From NCBI GenBank assembly GCA_002914805.1, contig JXTB01000168.1:271998-335997 (forward strand): 64,000 bases of DNA, written 5' to 3'. This document shows positions 61,167 through 64,000 of this stretch, one piece after another. The notes beneath the pieces are model-generated. The model made no database searches. It was not told the DNA's origin and was given only the letters and a program-made list of their open reading frames with translations. The translations under genes were made by a program, and so were the position numbers. Source of the DNA: Parasponia andersonii (Eukaryota > Streptophyta > Magnoliopsida > Rosales > Cannabaceae). How positions within the stretch are numbered: position 1 is the first letter of the stretch; each line of letters starts with the position of its first letter.

Positions 61167-61314
61167 TTTGGTTGGAAAGCTTGACCCACGATTGAATGTG
61201 AGACAATTTCCCATTTTAATTTACCCTTTTTATTCATTTTTTCCCCAATAAAATTGTCTGTTTCTGTAAAATAATTATATAATTATTATATATAAAAAAA
61301 ATGCATTTTTCGCT

Positions 61315-63744
61315 TTTCTGGGAGGCTGACTTATAATGGGAATGGCTTGAATGAGTTTATCCCAGAAAGAACTGCTGCATGTGTAAGTGAACAGGATGAC
61401 CATATTAAAGATATGACTGTGAGGGAAACCTTGGGATTAAATTGCTAATGCCTATAGGTTTTGGGATTAGAAGTGTGTGCTAATTACACCATAATAGGAG
61501 ATGAACTAATAAGGGGTGTGTGCTGATTATACCATAATAGGAGATGAACTAGTAAGGGTTATCTGTGGAGGACAAAGGAAACGAGTTACAACAGGTATGC
61601 GTATATGTCAATATTTCCAAATGCAATTTACAACACATAACTATATTTCGATGTGACTTTTCCTTTTCAATGAGAAAGTTAATGTTTCTGTAACAGGTGA
61701 AATGCTTTTTGGACAAACAGGGGTGCTGTTCATGGATGAGATTTCCACCGGTTTAGACAGCTCAACTACATGTCAGATCGTCAATTCGCTGAAGCAAATT
61801 GTTCACATCTTGAATAAAACAGCCTGACTCTCTTTACATCCTTTTTGATGATATCATTCTCTTAGCTGATGGTCAGATTGTGTGCCATGGTCCCTGCGAA
61901 CATTTGCTAGACTTTTTTGAATCTATGGGCTTCGAATGTCCCGAGAGGAAAGGTGTTGCTGACTTTCTTCAAGAGGTAACTGCAAATGCGCAATTTTTTC
62001 ATCTTTTCTTTTTTTGGAAATTGTTATCATCTTGTAAATGTCATCCGTTGATCATAATCATAAGATAACATTGAAGAAAGATCAGGAGCAGTACTGGGCA
62101 AGAAGAGACGAACCTCATAGATTTGTAACTGTCAAGGAATCTGTTAAAGCATTCCAATATTTCCACGTGGGACGAGGAATAGAAGATGAGCTTTCAACTC
62201 CATTTGACAAGAGCAAGAACCGTCCAGCTTCTTTAGCAACTAAAAAATATGGTGTTGAAAAGAAGAAAGAGCTCTTGAAAGCTGTCTTCTACAGAGAACG
62301 GTTACTTATTAAAAGAAACCACGACTTTAACATTTTTGAGACTCTTCAAAGTAAGCGGTGGGACTTTAATAACTCTTCCACAGAGAATGGTTACTTACGA
62401 AAAAACCTTCAATCCTGTTTCTCCATGAGATGAATATTGAACTTTTTTTTTTTTTCCCCTTGTGTGTGTGTGTAAGATTTTGGTTGTGACACTGATAGTT
62501 ACGACACTTTTCTTGAGAACTGAAATGCATCATAACACATTAGAAGATGGAATAATTTACTCTGTGCTCTGTTCTTCATTGTGGTAATGTTCGTGTTCAA
62601 TGGGATGTCAGAGAGTCCTATGACAATCGACAAGCTTCCAGTGTTCTACAAGCAAAGGGACCTGAATTTTTACCCTGCATGGGCGTATGCTCTTTTCACA
62701 TGGATTCTTAACATCCCTATCGCATGTTTAGAAGTAGCGATTTGGGTTGCTGTTACATACTACCTAATTGGGGTCGATCCAAGTGTTGCAAGGTAATCTA
62801 ATCTAATCTAACTTAATTCGACTTATAGATGGAGAATCCTATTTTTTGAACCTCTTGAATAGTGAGTGAGTGGTTTTTTTTGCCAACTCTTGCAGCTTGT
62901 TTAAGCAACTTCTTCTGCTCATATTCGTTAACCAAATGGGCTCTGCGTTATTTCAAGCTACTGCAGCTACATCGAGGAATATAATTATAGCTGACACCTT
63001 CGGCACGTTCGTCTTGCTCATGATTTTTGGTTTAGAAGGATTTCTGTCATCAAAAGGTAGATGGACGGACTGATCTTTCTCCACTTTTCACATTTATTTT
63101 TTCATTTAACACCTTCGTGTTCTGATTGTCACTTTAATGTTTCATTACAGATGATATTAAGAGTTGGTGGATTGTGGGTTATCGGAGTTCGCCTCTAGTG
63201 TACTATAAAAATGTAATACTGGTTAATGAGTTCCTTTCAGATGAATGGAGTCATGTTGTGAGTCAATGGAGTTTTTATTTTTATTTTTTGTGTTAATTGA
63301 TTTGTATTCTGGTTTTTACTCCTTGAATTTGTAATAGCCTGAAGCAAATGGAAACAAGACCTCTAGGAGTTGCGGTGCTAGAATCTCGAGGGTTCTTTAC
63401 TAAATCATATTGGTATTGGTATTGGATTGGATTTGGGGCGGTGGTTGGTTACACTATCATTTTTAATGTTCTTTATGCTCTTGTCCTCACTTTCCTCAAC
63501 CGTGAGTATTTCTACCTTACCGGCATTTGATATGAGATTGACGACGTGATACTAGATCAGATTCTTGTTGCTTGTGTACTAATATGTTGTCCGCATCTCC
63601 ATTTGCAGATATCGGGAACAACGGGAAGTCTCAAGCTGTTGTCCCACTTGAATATTCAGAGTGCAATAATCAAGATGGGAGAACAAGAGAAGCAATGTGT
63701 TTACAACAAAGAGGGAATAGCTCAAGCTTCCAAATGCATATAGG
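61315..63744 (+). pseudogene. PDR-type ABCG transporter pseudogene
   Basis: Exon-like blocks of a full-size ABCG/PDR transporter occur in correct order but broken. NBD1 middle: LTYNGNGLNEFIPERTAA and MTVRETLG at 61325-61440. Signature region ICGGQRKRVTTG at 61560-61600, with Cys for the usual Ser. Walker [18 protein letters not shown] at 61720-61770, then a stop and a small deletion (61820-61850). DGQIVCHGP to FLQEV at 61866-61976. KKDQEQYWARRDEPHRFVTV at 62051-62340. Then membrane-domain exons at 62580-62792 (GMSESPMTIDKLPVFYKQRD), 62896-63056 and 63150-63260, a frameshifted exon at 63339-63530, and 63609-63744. The Walker A part is absent upstream, where the gypsy LTR lies. NBD2 is not seen before the window ends. 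Retained introns show decay of a genomic copy rather than retroposition. PDR transporters export terpenoids, hormones or waxes at the plasma membrane. Confidence 0.88.
61473..61558 (+). repeat. 43-bp tandem duplication inside the PDR pseudogene
   Basis: Two 43-bp units start at 61473 and 61516 (GTGTGTGCTAATTACACC and GTGTGTGCTGATTATACC), each running on through ATAATAGGAGATGAACTA. The unit length shifts frame just before the ABC signature motif. Confidence 0.95.
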
Positions 63745-64000
63745 TGGGCTCATCCAATTGTCCTTATTTTTTTTTAAGTGGGATTTAACCAGTGACCATC
63801 ATTTATTATAAATTTGAAAAAAAAAAATAACACACGCACGCATTTTACCAAAGTTTGAATTCCTGATTCCCTTAAATTTACACACGTATCTTTCAAATTT
63901 TGGACCAATTAAACTAGTTGGTCCATTCATCCTTACTTAATTACTACGAACGTTTCTGATTTTTCATTTTGTTTCGGATTTCTCTGGTTTAAAGTACCCA
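63745..64000. other. Window end, nothing recognised
   Basis: AT-rich DNA beyond the last PDR-derived exon block. NBD2 exons would be expected further right if the pseudogene continues. Confidence 0.4.

Overview
This window is nuclear DNA from a flowering plant, almost certainly a eudicot. It is AT-rich, with GT-AG introns, many AT microsatellites, LTR retrotransposon relics and MITEs. The protein-coding genes belong to plant families: AHL, HIPP, LEA, TTL, CHY1, the TPR/PB1 family and PDR-type ABCG. I cannot name the species from sequence alone.

Layout. The first ~20 kb holds no gene I recognise. It begins with a 1.1-kb array in which TCGAA recurs about every 11 bp. An LTR-like segment, diverged direct repeats, MITE-like foldbacks and a miniature LTR element (TRIM) with a distorted 3' LTR (18.2-19.1 kb) follow. 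A single-exon AT-hook regulator (AHL) lies at 20.1-21.0 kb (+). A four-exon heavy-metal-associated isoprenylated protein (HIPP) with two HMA domains and a CaaX end lies at 24.5-26.9 kb (-). A decayed Ty1/copia element follows (27.4-31.2 kb, -), then a two-exon LEA-like gene with a 2.1-kb intron (32.8-35.2 kb, -).

The central block is a head-to-head pair. TTL (S-allantoin synthase of urate breakdown, five exons, 37.0-39.6 kb, -) and a CHY1-type 3-hydroxyisobutyryl-CoA hydrolase (14 exons, 40.0-45.0 kb, +) share a 467-bp spacer with several TGGGCY motifs. Both carry peroxisomal signals: an internal PTS2 in TTL and a C-terminal AKL in CHY1. A MITE with an exact 10-bp target duplication sits in a CHY1 intron.

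The right part is a gene-free AT-rich stretch with small tandem duplications (45-50.7 kb), then a copia element with two LTRs (50.8-55.9 kb, -). Next is an intronless TPR/PB1 gene of the PHOX/CLMP1 family (56.7-59.0 kb, +), a 5'-truncated Ty3/gypsy chromovirus end (60.2-61.2 kb) and a decayed PDR-type ABC transporter pseudogene (61.3-63.7 kb, +).

Exon joints were derived by hand from splice consensus and family similarity, with reading phase checked across every junction. No database search was possible.
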